Source of the DNA: CAZWCX01 sp964632945
GTDB taxonomy: Bacteria; Planctomycetota; MHYJ01; WSZJ01; CAZWCX01
Direction of reading: 5' to 3'
DNA length: 64,000 nt
Assembly: GCA_964632945.1 (NCBI GenBank)
Contig: CAZWCX010000006.1
Location: 48,901-112,900, forward strand
In this document: positions 43,363 to 52,372 of the stretch, piece after piece
Numbering within the stretch: the first letter of the stretch is position 1
Layout of the letters: every line of letters begins with the position of its first letter
Position numbers and translations under genes: made by a program
Notes under the pieces: model-generated
Told to the model about the DNA's origin: nothing
Seen by the model: the letters and a program-made list of their open reading frames with translations, nothing else
Database searches by the model: none

Positions 43363-45513
43363 TCATCGTCCGGACTGCCGTTCCTGCGCGGCCGCGCGCG
43401 CCATCTCCACGATCTGTTCCGACGTGGCGACCTGCAGATGCTTCGCCGCGTACGCGACCAGGGACTCGTACGCCCGCCAGATCTGCTCCTGCTCCGCTTC
43501 CGGTCGTCGGGTCCAGGAACCGCGCGCCGTGAGGTCATACGGGGGCTGCAGCGGCCGGCTCTTGTCCTCCTCCTGCCAGTAGATCGCCGTGAACGCCTCG
43601 GGACCCCGGTTGTAGAAGTTGTTCTCGTGAATCAACGCCGTGACGAAGGGCGGCCGAGGTCCCTGCCAATCGGCCAGCATCTGTTGCAGGCGCGCGGTCG
43701 GATCCCCGTTCGCGGCGGTCCGGCCGCCGAGCATGTTCCACCAGAAGTTCTCTCGACCCGCGGAGCCGGTTTTCCACCGGGTGATGCTGAAATCGCTCGG
43801 CCGCTCCAGCAGCCCGTGTCGGAACACGAAGGGCTGCTCCGGGTCCGTGCCGGATTCGTGGTAGGCGACGGTCATTTGCGCCCCCAGGTCGCGGTAGACG
43901 GCGAGCGCGGCGGCGCGGAGGCGTGGATCCGAAGTGGCGGCGCCCACCACCACGGGCGCCGAGCCGAACAGTTCCTTCACATACCGGTAACCGCCCGGTC
44001 GGCCGCGCACGAGTTCCCCGGTGCGCAGGTCCTGCTCCCAGCTTTCATGGTCGAGCAGCGTCCGGGTGAGCGCCTCGTCGTCGAGGTTCTGGAGTCGGCC
44101 GTCGAACCCCCGGCAAAGCGGATGAGGCGGGCGGACATGGTAGCTGATCGTCATCTTCGTTTCGCGCAATCGGGCGATCACGTCCGGTCGTTCCTCCGCG
44201 TACTTGCGGGCGATCGGCCCGGTCAGGTAGAAGTCCCCGCGCACGCCGTTGCGGACGAACAGGTCGATGGCCCGCAGCAGGGTGTCGGCGCTGGACGGCA
44301 CGTTGCAGAAGTCGTGGACGTTGATGGCGAACGTCATGGTGCCGCGCCCCGGATCCGGCGCGGCGGCAACCGTGGTTGCGAGCGCGTCCGCGTCCGCGGG
44401 AATGGCGGAGGCGGCGCGCGGATCGGCACCGGGGTTGCGACGCTCCCAATCGCGGTACTCCTGCGCCATCTCGGAGAAGGTCGCCCAACGGACCTTGCCC
44501 GCCTTCACCAACGGATCGACCACCCGCGTCAGCCACTCTTCGACGACGGCGAACGGCCGCTCGCCGCGGCCGCGGAACTCACCAGGGTGCAGCGTGATGT
44601 GGAAGGTGTTCACGCGATCGCTGCGCGCGGCGCGCAGAGAGGCTTCCAACGACTCGGTGAGAAAGTCGAAGTAGCCCCAGTCCCCCCCGGTCTCCTCGGA
44701 GCGGCGCGCGGCGGCGTAGTTGGTCCGGGTGAAGATCCCTCCCGGCAGATAGACGATCTTGCCGTTCGGATCGTGCCTCGCGAAGTCGGTGAGATCCGAT
44801 TCCGAGGGCCCGCGCGCGGGACGCCAGGGGTGCAGGGCGATCAGCGACGGGTGGGACTCCTGCTTGCGGGGGTTCTTGTAGTCGCTCATGACCGTCAGGC
44901 CCGCCGCGGCCGCCGCGTCCAGGACCCCCGGGTACAGGTTGCCGCCGCTCCAGTAGCGGACCCGGGTTGCGCCGCAGTCGCGCAACAGTTCGATTTCCGC
45001 CTTCATCACCCCGGTCCAGGTTGCGACCGGCAAGCGTTCGCACCCGCGGCCGAGATGGGCATCCTCGTGGAAGTGGAGGGCCACCTCGTGACCCGCGGCC
45101 TCCAGGTCGCGAAACAGGGGATCGCCGCTCTCGCGTAGCGTCTCGGTGAACGGGCTCTGCGCCTGGACGACGAGTCGTCCGCGATGGCGCTCGACCAGGG
45201 CGACCAGGGAGCGGATGTCGGCGAGATGGCGCGTGAACAATCCGGCGGAACGATAGCCGCCGCCGCTGCCGCCGTGCCGGCCTCCGGAGCGCGCCCCGGG
45301 CGAACGATCCGGGCCGGCCGCCTCGGTCGTGCGCGCGGTCATCGTCGTTCCCAGCGGCTCGATGTGCAGTCCGATGGAAATCCGCACCGGCGCTTCCGCC
45401 GATCCCGCAGCGGGCGCCACGCTCCGGGTCAGACCGCCGTCGCCGGCTCGCGCAGCGAGGGATACGCCGGTCAGGAGCAGAGTGAGAAACAAGACGGCCC
45501 GGGTCCGAATCAT
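43363..45513 (-). CDS. secreted double polysaccharide-deacetylase-like protein
   Basis: 716 aa with signal peptide (residues 1-23). Two tandem NodB-like (carbohydrate esterase 4) regions. The first (about 45-340) holds GHEVALHFHEDAHLG and the second (about 385-715) TFAINVHDFCNVPSSADTLLRAIDLF and TISYHVRPPHPL, with metal-binding Asp and His of the family. The product probably removes acyl groups from a surface glycan, but the second half diverges enough that activity is uncertain. Start ATG 45511-45513 follows GAGGTG. Divergent from the MerR gene. Confidence 0.65.
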   Translation of the reverse strand: MIRTRAVLFLTLLLTGVSLAARAGDGGLTRSVAPAAGSAEAPVRISIGLHIEPLGTTMTARTTEAAGPDRSPGARSGGRHGGSGGGYRSAGLFTRHLADIRSLVALVERHRGRLVVQAQSPFTETLRESGDPLFRDLEAAGHEVALHFHEDAHLGRGCERLPVATWTGVMKAEIELLRDCGATRVRYWSGGNLYPGVLDAAAAAGLTVMSDYKNPRKQESHPSLIALHPWRPARGPSESDLTDFARHDPNGKIVYLPGGIFTRTNYAAARRSEETGGDWGYFDFLTESLEASLRAARSDRVNTFHITLHPGEFRGRGERPFAVVEEWLTRVVDPLVKAGKVRWATFSEMAQEYRDWERRNPGADPRAASAIPADADALATTVAAAPDPGRGTMTFAINVHDFCNVPSSADTLLRAIDLFVRNGVRGDFYLTGPIARKYAEERPDVIARLRETKMTISYHVRPPHPLCRGFDGRLQNLDDEALTRTLLDHESWEQDLRTGELVRGRPGGYRYVKELFGSAPVVVGAATSDPRLRAAALAVYRDLGAQMTVAYHESGTDPEQPFVFRHGLLERPSDFSITRWKTGSAGRENFWWNMLGGRTAANGDPTARLQQMLADWQGPRPPFVTALIHENNFYNRGPEAFTAIYWQEEDKSRPLQPPYDLTARGSWTRRPEAEQEQIWRAYESLVAYAAKHLQVATSEQIVEMARAAAQERQSGR

Positions 45514-45769
45514 GCATCACCTCGTCATCTGGCGGCGGCAAGGTTGCGCGCCGGGTCGATCTCCAGAGACCCGTTGCCCGACCGGGCTTTGACCGATTCC
45601 GGGGCCGATCCAGCGTCCCGAAGCCCCCCCGGGGTCGCCCGGATCTCACCGGTGCGTGGTCCGTGGCAACAGGCGATCGGGCGTTGCGCGATTCCGGGCC
45701 GTGGATCGCGCGGTAACTCATTGCGCTCCAACGGCCTGTGGAAATCGCCGTCGGAAACCTGGAATCATG

Positions 45770-45806
45770 TTGACAGTATTACAGCAATGTTGCATAATTA
45801 CTGTCA
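45770..45806 (+). promoter_or_regulatory. MerR promoter with inverted repeats, nearly leaderless
   Basis: TTGACA (45770-45775), 17-nt spacer, CATAAT (45793-45798). Inverted repeat TGACAGTA (45771-45778) and TACTGTCA (45799-45806) flank the boxes, with a second short repeat GCAA/TTGC in the spacer. The ATG (45806) is only 8 nt past the -10 box, so transcription should start at or next to the start codon. Confidence 0.85.
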
Positions 45807-46303
45807 TGCAAGACGCAACGCTCGAAAACCTGTCCCTCGAGGCGCTCGCCCGCGCGGTGGAACGACGGCTGAACGACTATGGTCTCCTCGGGGTCGCGAC
45901 GGACGGACGGGTGGCCCCGGCGCCGGACGCGCGGACGGTGCGCTACTACGCCACGCTGGGGCTGCTGGACCGACCGGCGATCGTCGACCGGCAGGCCCGG
46001 TACGGACCGCGCCATGTGCTGCAGCTGCTGGCGATCAAGGCCCTGCAAGGGCAGGGGATGCCGCTCGCGGAGGTGCAGGCCCGGTTGTACGGTCGAAGCA
46101 ACGCGGAGCTCGAGGCCCTGCTCGAAGGCGCCCGCGCCGCACCCTCCGCTCGGCCCGCACCGGCGCGAGCGATCGTGTGGCGGGAGGTGACGATCGAGCC
46201 GGGCCTCAAGCTTCTCGTTCAGGAAGGATGGGCGCCGGGCGGTGATCCGGCGTCGCTCGAGGAACGGATACGCGCGGCGTTGGCCGCGGTTCATGGAGAG
46301 TGA
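45806..46303 (+). CDS. MerR-family regulator
   Basis: 165 aa. A MerR-type winged HTH occupies residues 30-95: DARTVRYYATLGLLDRP, then RYGPRHVLQLLAIKALQGQGMPLAEV. The C-terminal part (100-165) lacks the usual Cys cluster of metal sensors. It starts at ATG 45806 with essentially no 5' leader. The palindromic promoter suggests autoregulation; the next gene, encoding a VIT-VWA protein, is 111 nt downstream and on the same strand, a likely target. Confidence 0.85.
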   Translation: MQDATLENLSLEALARAVERRLNDYGLLGVATDGRVAPAPDARTVRYYATLGLLDRPAIVDRQARYGPRHVLQLLAIKALQGQGMPLAEVQARLYGRSNAELEALLEGARAAPSARPAPARAIVWREVTIEPGLKLLVQEGWAPGGDPASLEERIRAALAAVHGE

Positions 46304-46414
46304 CGGGGGTTCCACCGAATCCCCGGTTTTTCCCGCGTGGAAGCGCGGGTGTCGCCCGGCCAGGATCGCAGGGACGGTTCCCGGGCCGGCAGTCAACCCA
46401 AGGGAGGACATCCG

Positions 46415-49057
46415 ATGTACGACACCGCGCCGGGTTGCACGATTCCGCGAATCCCGGACCCGAAGCCCGAACCGACCCGCACGGTCGGCGAACTGACGGT
46501 CGTGCGGGAGGGCAAGCGCGCCCCGCTGCCTTTGGCGGGAGTGTGCATCTCCGCCCGGGTGGCCGACCGGATCGCCCTGGTCACGCTCACCGAGACGTTC
46601 CAGAATCCCTACTCCGAGCCGCTCGAGGCCGTATACATCTTCCCGCTGGCGGGCGGATCGGCGGTCAGCGACTTCGAGATGCGAGTCGGCGGCCGCGTGA
46701 TCAAGGGGAGGGTGGAGGAACGCGGCGAGGCGCGGCGTCAGTACGCGCAGGCGATCCAGTCGGGCAAGCGCGCCGCCCTGTTGGAGCAGGAGCGGGACGA
46801 CGTGTTCACCGTGCAGGTGGGCAACCTGCCGCCCGGGGAGGAAGTCAGCGTGAAGCTGGTCTATTCCGAACGGCTCCCGTTCTTCGAGGAGGGCGGGACC
46901 GAGTTGCGGCTGCCGCTGGTGGTGGCGCCCCGGTACATCCCCGGCGCACCGTTGACGCGGGATCCGGTGGGGACCGGGGTCGAAGGGGACACCACGGCGG
47001 TGCCGGATGCGTCGCGCATCACGCCGCCGCGGCTCGCCCCGGGATTCGACCCGCGGGTCTCGCTCGCCCTCGAAGTCGAGCTCGTGCGCGGGGCGGGCGA
47101 GGGCGACTTTGCCGACCTGGCCTGCTCGCAGCATGCCACGCGCGCCTCGCACTCCGCGGAGAGCCTGAGAATCGCGCTCGCGCGCACCGACGAGTCCTTG
47201 AATCGCGATTTCGTGCTGCGCTGGCGTCTGGCGGCGGACGGCATTCGTTCGCGGCTGCTCGTCCACCGGGACGCCTCGGGGGCCGCCTACGGGATGCTCT
47301 CGCTGGTCCCGCCGCGGCGGGACGGGTTCCTCGGCCTCGCCCGCGATGTCGTCTTCGTCCTCGACCGTTCCGGCTCGATGGGCGGGGTCAAGATGTCCTC
47401 CGCCGCGCGCGCCTGTTCGCTGTTGCTGGCGACGCTGGGCCCGCGGGACCGGTTCGCGGTGCAGGCGTTCGACGATCGGGTGGAGTGGATGGCGCCGCCG
47501 GGAGTCGCGACTCCGGGGGACGCCTGGTTCGTCCCCGCCGACGACGCCGGAATCGCGCGCGGCGACCGGTTCCTGCGCGGCATCGACGCGCGCGGGGGGA
47601 CCGAACTCGATGGGGCGATGGCCGCCGCGCTCGACCTGGTCGGTCGGCGCAATGCCGAGTCCGGCCGCGTTCCGGTGATCGTCCTGCTGACCGACGGACA
47701 GGTCGGGGACGAGGGTCGGATCCTGAAGCGGCTCCAGGGCCGCGTCGGCGATACCCGGGTCTTCACGGTCGGTATCGACACGGCGGTCAACGACGGCTTT
47801 CTCCGCAGGCTCGCGGCGCTGGCCGGCGGCACGTCCACCTTCGTGGAGCCGGGCGTGGCCCTCGAGGAGGCCCTGCGCGCGGTCGGCCGCGAGATCGGCG
47901 CGCCGGTCGTGGTCGATTTGCGGATCGAGGATCTGGGCGCCGAAGCCGACCTTTCCGGATTGGCCCCCGCGCACGTCCCCGACCTGTTCGCCGGGCGCGC
48001 CGTGGCGGCGTTCTTCCCGCTCCGCGGTCGCGGCGCGGTCAAGGTGAGCGGCCGCTTCACGGACGGCGGCGTGTTCGCGGAGACGGTCCCGATCGAGGAG
48101 ATCGCCCTGCCGGCGATCGCCCACCTGTGGGCGCGCGCCCGCGTGGCCGACCTCGAGGACCGGTTCCGCCTGGAGCCGCACGCGCAGGCGCAGATCCGTC
48201 AGGAGATCGTCACGCTCGCGGTCCGACACACGCTCTTGACCCGGTTCACCGCCTTCGTGGTCGTGGACGAAAGCGAGATCGTCAACGCCGGCGGGTCCGT
48301 GCGCCAGGTCACGCAGCCGGTGGAATCGCCCGCGCTCTGGCAGCCGGAAGCCGACGCGGCCCTGCCGTGCTCCGCGGCCGCTCCCGTCCTGAAGAGCCCG
48401 GCGCCGATGCCGCGCCGGACCAAGGGATTCACGCCGCCGGTGACGGGGGAGGCGCAGCACGCCTCGCCGCCCATGCCGAACCTCGCCTATGGCGAGTCCG
48501 TCGACGCCGAGGCGGAAGGCGCCGCCGGCGCCCCCGGGCGAGCGGGTCGTCCGTCCGCGCCTCCGCCGCCTCCGCCCGCCCAGGGTCCGGTGGATCGCCT
48601 CCGCGGCTCCCGGCAGGAGAACCTCGGGGTCGAGAAGAAAAAGGAGTGCCGTCAGGACAAGGACCCTGGCGCCCCGACCCGGGAACAGGGGGTGATCGGA
48701 GCCGCGCTCGCGGCCTTCCTCCAGGCGATGGCGGACGTGCGTGGGTCCCTGGAGGCCGGTCGTCTGCCGCCGTTCCAGGCGCTGGAGAAAGCGCGGGCTG
48801 CGCTGCTGGCGGCGCTGGCCGGATCGATTCTGGGGCAGGAACTCCCGCGGCTCCAGCGGTTCCTGCGTCGGGAGGCGGTCGACCTGGTGGCCGCCCTCGG
48901 TGCGTCGGGAGCCGGCGCGACCGCGCTGGCGGATCGGCTCCGCCGGGCCCTGCCGGAGTTGCAGTCGGCGCTCGACGAGGCGACCCCTCGCCTCGGCGGA
49001 GCCGCCGGAAACCCGGCTCCGGCTTCCGGCGGGGACTTCTGGGCGGAAACCATCTGA
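46415..49057 (+). CDS. VIT-VWA domain protein (inter-alpha-trypsin-inhibitor-like)
   Basis: 880 aa, ATG 46415 with AGGGAGGA upstream. No signal peptide seen. Residues 25-165 are a VIT domain (LPLAGVCISARVADRIALVTL, FQNPYSEPLEAVYIFPL). Residues 310-490 are a VWA domain with intact MIDAS: Asp317 in DRSGSMGG, Thr in RGGTELDGAM, Asp in LLTDGQVGDEG. The C-terminal part is Pro-rich then helical (770-880). The VIT/VWA set is common in planctomycetes and proteobacteria with unknown roles. The gene is preceded by MerR on the same strand. Confidence 0.88.
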   Translation: MYDTAPGCTIPRIPDPKPEPTRTVGELTVVREGKRAPLPLAGVCISARVADRIALVTLTETFQNPYSEPLEAVYIFPLAGGSAVSDFEMRVGGRVIKGRVEERGEARRQYAQAIQSGKRAALLEQERDDVFTVQVGNLPPGEEVSVKLVYSERLPFFEEGGTELRLPLVVAPRYIPGAPLTRDPVGTGVEGDTTAVPDASRITPPRLAPGFDPRVSLALEVELVRGAGEGDFADLACSQHATRASHSAESLRIALARTDESLNRDFVLRWRLAADGIRSRLLVHRDASGAAYGMLSLVPPRRDGFLGLARDVVFVLDRSGSMGGVKMSSAARACSLLLATLGPRDRFAVQAFDDRVEWMAPPGVATPGDAWFVPADDAGIARGDRFLRGIDARGGTELDGAMAAALDLVGRRNAESGRVPVIVLLTDGQVGDEGRILKRLQGRVGDTRVFTVGIDTAVNDGFLRRLAALAGGTSTFVEPGVALEEALRAVGREIGAPVVVDLRIEDLGAEADLSGLAPAHVPDLFAGRAVAAFFPLRGRGAVKVSGRFTDGGVFAETVPIEEIALPAIAHLWARARVADLEDRFRLEPHAQAQIRQEIVTLAVRHTLLTRFTAFVVVDESEIVNAGGSVRQVTQPVESPALWQPEADAALPCSAAAPVLKSPAPMPRRTKGFTPPVTGEAQHASPPMPNLAYGESVDAEAEGAAGAPGRAGRPSAPPPPPPAQGPVDRLRGSRQENLGVEKKKECRQDKDPGAPTREQGVIGAALAAFLQAMADVRGSLEAGRLPPFQALEKARAALLAALAGSILGQELPRLQRFLRREAVDLVAALGASGAGATALADRLRRALPELQSALDEATPRLGGAAGNPAPASGGDFWAETI

Positions 49058-49300
49058 CCCGCGGCGGCCGGCGTGGAGGGGCCCGGTCCGGTCGGGCGCC
49101 GGTGCCGAAGTTCCCGACCGCGCGTCGGCGGGCACGGAGGGTTCCTCCTCCGCGCCCGCCGCAGGTTCGGGAGGGCGCGTCGGTTCGCGCCGCCGGCGTC
49201 CGGGCCCGGCGAACCCGCGGGGCGTCCTGGGAGCGGATTGCGGACGGGCGTTGGCCGGCCGGATCGCGCGCGGGTGCGCGCCCAGCCGGGCCCGCCGCCT

Positions 49301-49777
49301 TCAGGTCCGATCAGGCGAAGGCCCTTCGCCCGTGAAGTCGGGGGCGGGAATCTCGACTCCGAAGGCGCGCCGCACCTGGTCGCGGAACGCGTCCAGGCTC
49401 TCCCGCGACGGACGCCCCTGGAACTCGATCGCGACGACCCGTCCCGCGGTCTGCACCTGCAGATAGCGGCGGCGGGCCAGGCACTCCCGCAGGCTCCAGG
49501 CGCCGAGCGGCAGGCAAAGCAGCGCCCACTCGCTCTCTTCGGGCAGCATCGGGCTCCCGCCGGTCGCCAGTCCCAGTGCCCCGATCGCCCCCAGGGCGAA
49601 TCCGAGGACCGCGCCGAGGATGCGGAGCGGGGAGGGGACCCGCCCCTCGAGCAACCGGAGCCCGGCGATCTCCGCCCGCGGGATGCACCGGACGGATCGG
49701 TCCCCGCGCATGCGATGAATCGCGGCGGCCTCGACGCGGACCCCCGCGTACTCGATCCCCGGCGCCTCTTCGGCCAT
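49301..49777 (-). CDS. small membrane protein, unknown function
   Basis: 158 aa from ATG 49775-49777, with GGGAG 6 nt upstream; a longer frame upstream is unsupported. Two hydrophobic helices (about 53-72 and 80-97) follow an N-terminal soluble strand region (GIEYAGVRVEAAAIHR). The C-terminal region (RRRYLQVQTAGRVVAIEFQG) resembles a PH-like or YcxB-type pattern, but I cannot name a family. Confidence 0.55.
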   Translation of the reverse strand: MAEEAPGIEYAGVRVEAAAIHRMRGDRSVRCIPRAEIAGLRLLEGRVPSPLRILGAVLGFALGAIGALGLATGGSPMLPEESEWALLCLPLGAWSLRECLARRRYLQVQTAGRVVAIEFQGRPSRESLDAFRDQVRRAFGVEIPAPDFTGEGPSPDRT

Positions 49778-49921
49778 GCCGTGCTCCCGATGGCGGTTTT
49801 TCCCGTTTCTTCGCGCGGTCGCCGACGGCGCCGCCCCGACGCGACCCGGACCGGGACCGGTCGACATCGCCTCGCGCGGCCCCGTCTCCCATCGGGTCCC
49901 GCGTTTTTCCCTGGGCGGGCC

Positions 49922-50635
49922 CTACGCGATCGTGTCCCCCGGCTTGATCTCGGCGATCTCCAGGCCCGGGAGATCGCGCGTGCGCTCGCGGAGCGCCGCG
50001 GGCGTGCCGGTCAACACCGGGAACGTGCCCCAGTGCATCGGGATCACCCGTCGCGCCTCGAGCAGGCGGCAGGCGTACGCCGCTTCCCGCGGTCCCATCG
50101 TGAACAAGTCGCCGATCGGCAGGAAGACCAGGTCCGGCCGATACAGGTCCGCGATCAGCCGCATGTCCCCGAACACGTTGGTGTCGCCCGCGTAGTACAC
50201 CTTGTAGCCGTTTTCGAATTCGACCACGAAGCCGCCGGCCTCGCCGCCGTAGACGATTCGATCGCCGTCGAGGATGCCGCAACTGTGATCGGCATGCACC
50301 ATGGTAACCCGGATGTCGCCGATCGACTGCGTCCCCCCCTTGTTCATCGCCGAAGCCGTCGTCACCCCCTTCGACTCCAGCCAGGCGCAGGTCTCGTAGT
50401 TCGCCACGACGGTGGCCTTGTGGTCTTTCGCCAGGGCGACGCCGTCGGCAATGTGGTCGAAGTGCCCGTGGGAGACCAGCACGGCGTCCAGCGATTCGAT
50501 CTTCTTCAAGGCCTCGGGGCAGGAGGGATTGCCCGCCACCCAGGGATCAAACAGCAGGACCTTTCCCCTGGGGGAGACGACCTTGAAAGTCGAGTGACCG
50601 AGCCAGGTGATGCGCAGACCGCAATCGAGCTTCAT
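49922..50635 (-). CDS. metal-dependent hydrolase, UPF0173/MBL fold
   Basis: 237 aa. Metallo-beta-lactamase fold: ITWLGHSTFK, HGHFDH (SHGHFDHIAD) as the metal motif, MVHADHSCG and YYAGDTNVFGDM with Asp, IPMHWGTFP with His. This combination is UPF0173, cytoplasmic hydrolases of unassigned substrate. The start has AAGGAGAT upstream. Confidence 0.88.
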   Translation of the reverse strand: MKLDCGLRITWLGHSTFKVVSPRGKVLLFDPWVAGNPSCPEALKKIESLDAVLVSHGHFDHIADGVALAKDHKATVVANYETCAWLESKGVTTASAMNKGGTQSIGDIRVTMVHADHSCGILDGDRIVYGGEAGGFVVEFENGYKVYYAGDTNVFGDMRLIADLYRPDLVFLPIGDLFTMGPREAAYACRLLEARRVIPMHWGTFPVLTGTPAALRERTRDLPGLEIAEIKPGDTIA

Positions 50636-50736
50636 GGCGGATCTCCTTCGAGGCGTTCGACCTAGTTCTACGGGGCTTGACAGGGTGGGGGAAGAAAAAC
50701 CGGCCGCTCACTAACCCTTCGCAGATAAAGAATTTC

Positions 50737-50766
50737 TTGCATCTCTGCCGAAGAGTCCCCTAGAAT
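50737..50766 (+). promoter_or_regulatory. probable promoter of the small PA2779-like gene
   Basis: TTGCAT (50737-50742), 18-nt spacer, TAGAAT (50761-50766), about 48 nt ahead of ATG 50814. Confidence 0.5.
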
Positions 50767-50813
50767 GCGGCCCGTTCTGGTTTGGCGTTGGGTCCCTGAG
50801 GAGGGTGTGTGTC

Positions 50814-51155
50814 ATGTCGCACGGTCTCACGTCCTGGCTACTCGCGGCGCTGGCGGTGGCGTCGTTCGTCTTCCTGGCTCCGGCGACGGCCGCGGCCGAT
50901 CTGATTTCTTCCGCTCCGGCGACGCCGGATCAGGCGGCGCAGGTTTCCCACGCCGATGTCGTGGCCGACTCCCTTCGCGCTCAGGGTCTGTCCGAGACGG
51001 AAGTCTCCGCCCGCCTGGCCGAAATGAGCGAAACCGACCTCGCGCTGCTGGCGCAGTCGCCCGCGCAGATGCAGATGGCCGCCGGCTTGGGCCACGTCGC
51101 CCTCGGCATCGGGTTGGCCGTCATCCTCGGTTTGATCCTGTACCTGCTCGACTAG
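50814..51155 (+). CDS. PA2779 (DUF6627)-like small secreted protein
   Basis: 113 aa, ATG 50814 with GAGGAGG 9 nt upstream. Signal peptide (residues 1-28), a soluble helical region (GLSETEVSARLAEMSETDLALLAQ) and a C-terminal transmembrane helix (90-110). The helical core has the pattern of the PA2779 family, usually next to a PA2778-type cysteine peptidase; that partner is not here. Role unknown. Confidence 0.6.
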   Translation: MSHGLTSWLLAALAVASFVFLAPATAAADLISSAPATPDQAAQVSHADVVADSLRAQGLSETEVSARLAEMSETDLALLAQSPAQMQMAAGLGHVALGIGLAVILGLILYLLD

Positions 51156-51430
51156 AATCGGACCCGGCCGGGTGCGGCAGCCGCGCCCGTCGGTCATCCG
51201 CTCTTCCGCCCTGGGCGCGGTCCTTGACCGCTCCCGGGGCGTTCGTGCTTTCGGCCGGACGATCCGGAGCGAATCTCTTCCTACCCCGTCCGCGCGGCCG
51301 GCGGGCGGTTTCCTCCCTCCCAGGGGGCGCCGGCCCGGTCGACCGGGCGGTCCGCCGCAGCCCTTGCATCCCCCGGAGCGGCGCAGTTTACTGAATGGGC
51401 TCTTCCCTCCCACCGGAGACTGCGTCCGTG

Positions 51431-52372
51431 ATGGACTTCGTGCTGTGGGTCGCGGCCGCGGCTGGGGTCGGTGCGGTGGCGTACCGGCTCGTGCGCGGAC
51501 TGCGGCAAGGGCGCTCGTCTCGATTGGAGGCGACCTCGGCGGGGGCTGCGGCCGTCCCGGCGCGGGCTGTCCTCGCCGGTGAATCGCGCCGGCTCGAGGC
51601 GGTCCGCAGCTGGACGGCGGGAGAGATCGTCGAGGAGTCCGGTCACGCCGGTTCGGCGGTCCAGTTCTCGTTCCGGTTCGCGCCCGGATCCGGCCCGAAA
51701 TCGCGTACTTGGCGCTACGAAGAGACCCTCCAAGGAGGGCAGCGTTGGTCGGTGCTCACACTCCGCGCGCCGGGCGCCGGGATGCCGGCCTTCCAGGTGA
51801 TCGACCGTGCGTTGCCGCGAGAGTTCCCCCGCCTGCCGGTCCTCGCCGCCGAGTCGAGCGGAAATGCGGCGTTCGATCGGTCCTTCGAGGTGGTTCTCCC
51901 GCCCGGACTGGGGGGCGCCCCCTGCCTCCCTGCGCCGGTGATCGAGGGGATGTTGGGGATGCAAGGTGTTCTCGACGCGATGCCCGTCATCCTGGTCTAT
52001 CCGAGTTTCATCCGGCTGTACGTGCGCGGCGTCGTCGAGGTTGAGGAGCAAGTGGGGCTGCTCCTGGGGCGGGGATGCCCGCTGCTCGAATCGCTCGCGG
52101 ATTTCCTGGCTGCGGGCGGGTCGGTGGCGGGGCTGCGCATCCTGGAGGCGGAGTCGGCGGCGGCCCGGGCGGGCGCGCTCTGCCAGGTGTGCGGAGAGTG
52201 CATGGGCGCATCGACCGTGGAGTGCGGCCGATGCACGACGCCGCATCATCGGGAATGCTGGGAGTACCTGGGCGGCTGCGCGACGTTCGGGTGCGGCCAT
52301 CGTGTCGCCGCGGGAATGCGGGCGGGGGCGATGCCCCCGCCGCCTTCCCCGGAATGGCGAAGCGGGCCCTAG
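51431..52372 (+). CDS. membrane-anchored prokaryotic RING-finger protein
   Basis: 313 aa from ATG 51431; GTG 51428 or ATG 51395 are alternatives. Residues 3-20 are a membrane anchor. Residues 60-250 have no recognised domain. The C-terminal zinc domain reads CQVCGECM, VECGRCTTPHHREC, GGCATFGC, the C-C-C-C-H-C-C-C spacing of prokaryotic RING-like fingers, with the H-x2-CW core. In bacteria such domains occur in planctomycetes without ubiquitin partners and may bind proteins or membranes. The stop TAG shares bases with the convergent gene's stop. Confidence 0.75.
   Translation: MDFVLWVAAAAGVGAVAYRLVRGLRQGRSSRLEATSAGAAAVPARAVLAGESRRLEAVRSWTAGEIVEESGHAGSAVQFSFRFAPGSGPKSRTWRYEETLQGGQRWSVLTLRAPGAGMPAFQVIDRALPREFPRLPVLAAESSGNAAFDRSFEVVLPPGLGGAPCLPAPVIEGMLGMQGVLDAMPVILVYPSFIRLYVRGVVEVEEQVGLLLGRGCPLLESLADFLAAGGSVAGLRILEAESAAARAGALCQVCGECMGASTVECGRCTTPHHRECWEYLGGCATFGCGHRVAAGMRAGAMPPPPSPEWRSGP

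Noticed and set aside
43070..43582. 170-codon plus-strand frame before the deacetylase-like gene
   Set aside because: No Shine-Dalgarno, no recognisable domain, and its distal half is antisense to the deacetylase-like gene.
45779..49135. Long open frame on the minus strand opposite MerR and the VIT-VWA gene
   Set aside because: The plus-strand proteins have intact MerR and VWA motifs; the antisense frame has none.
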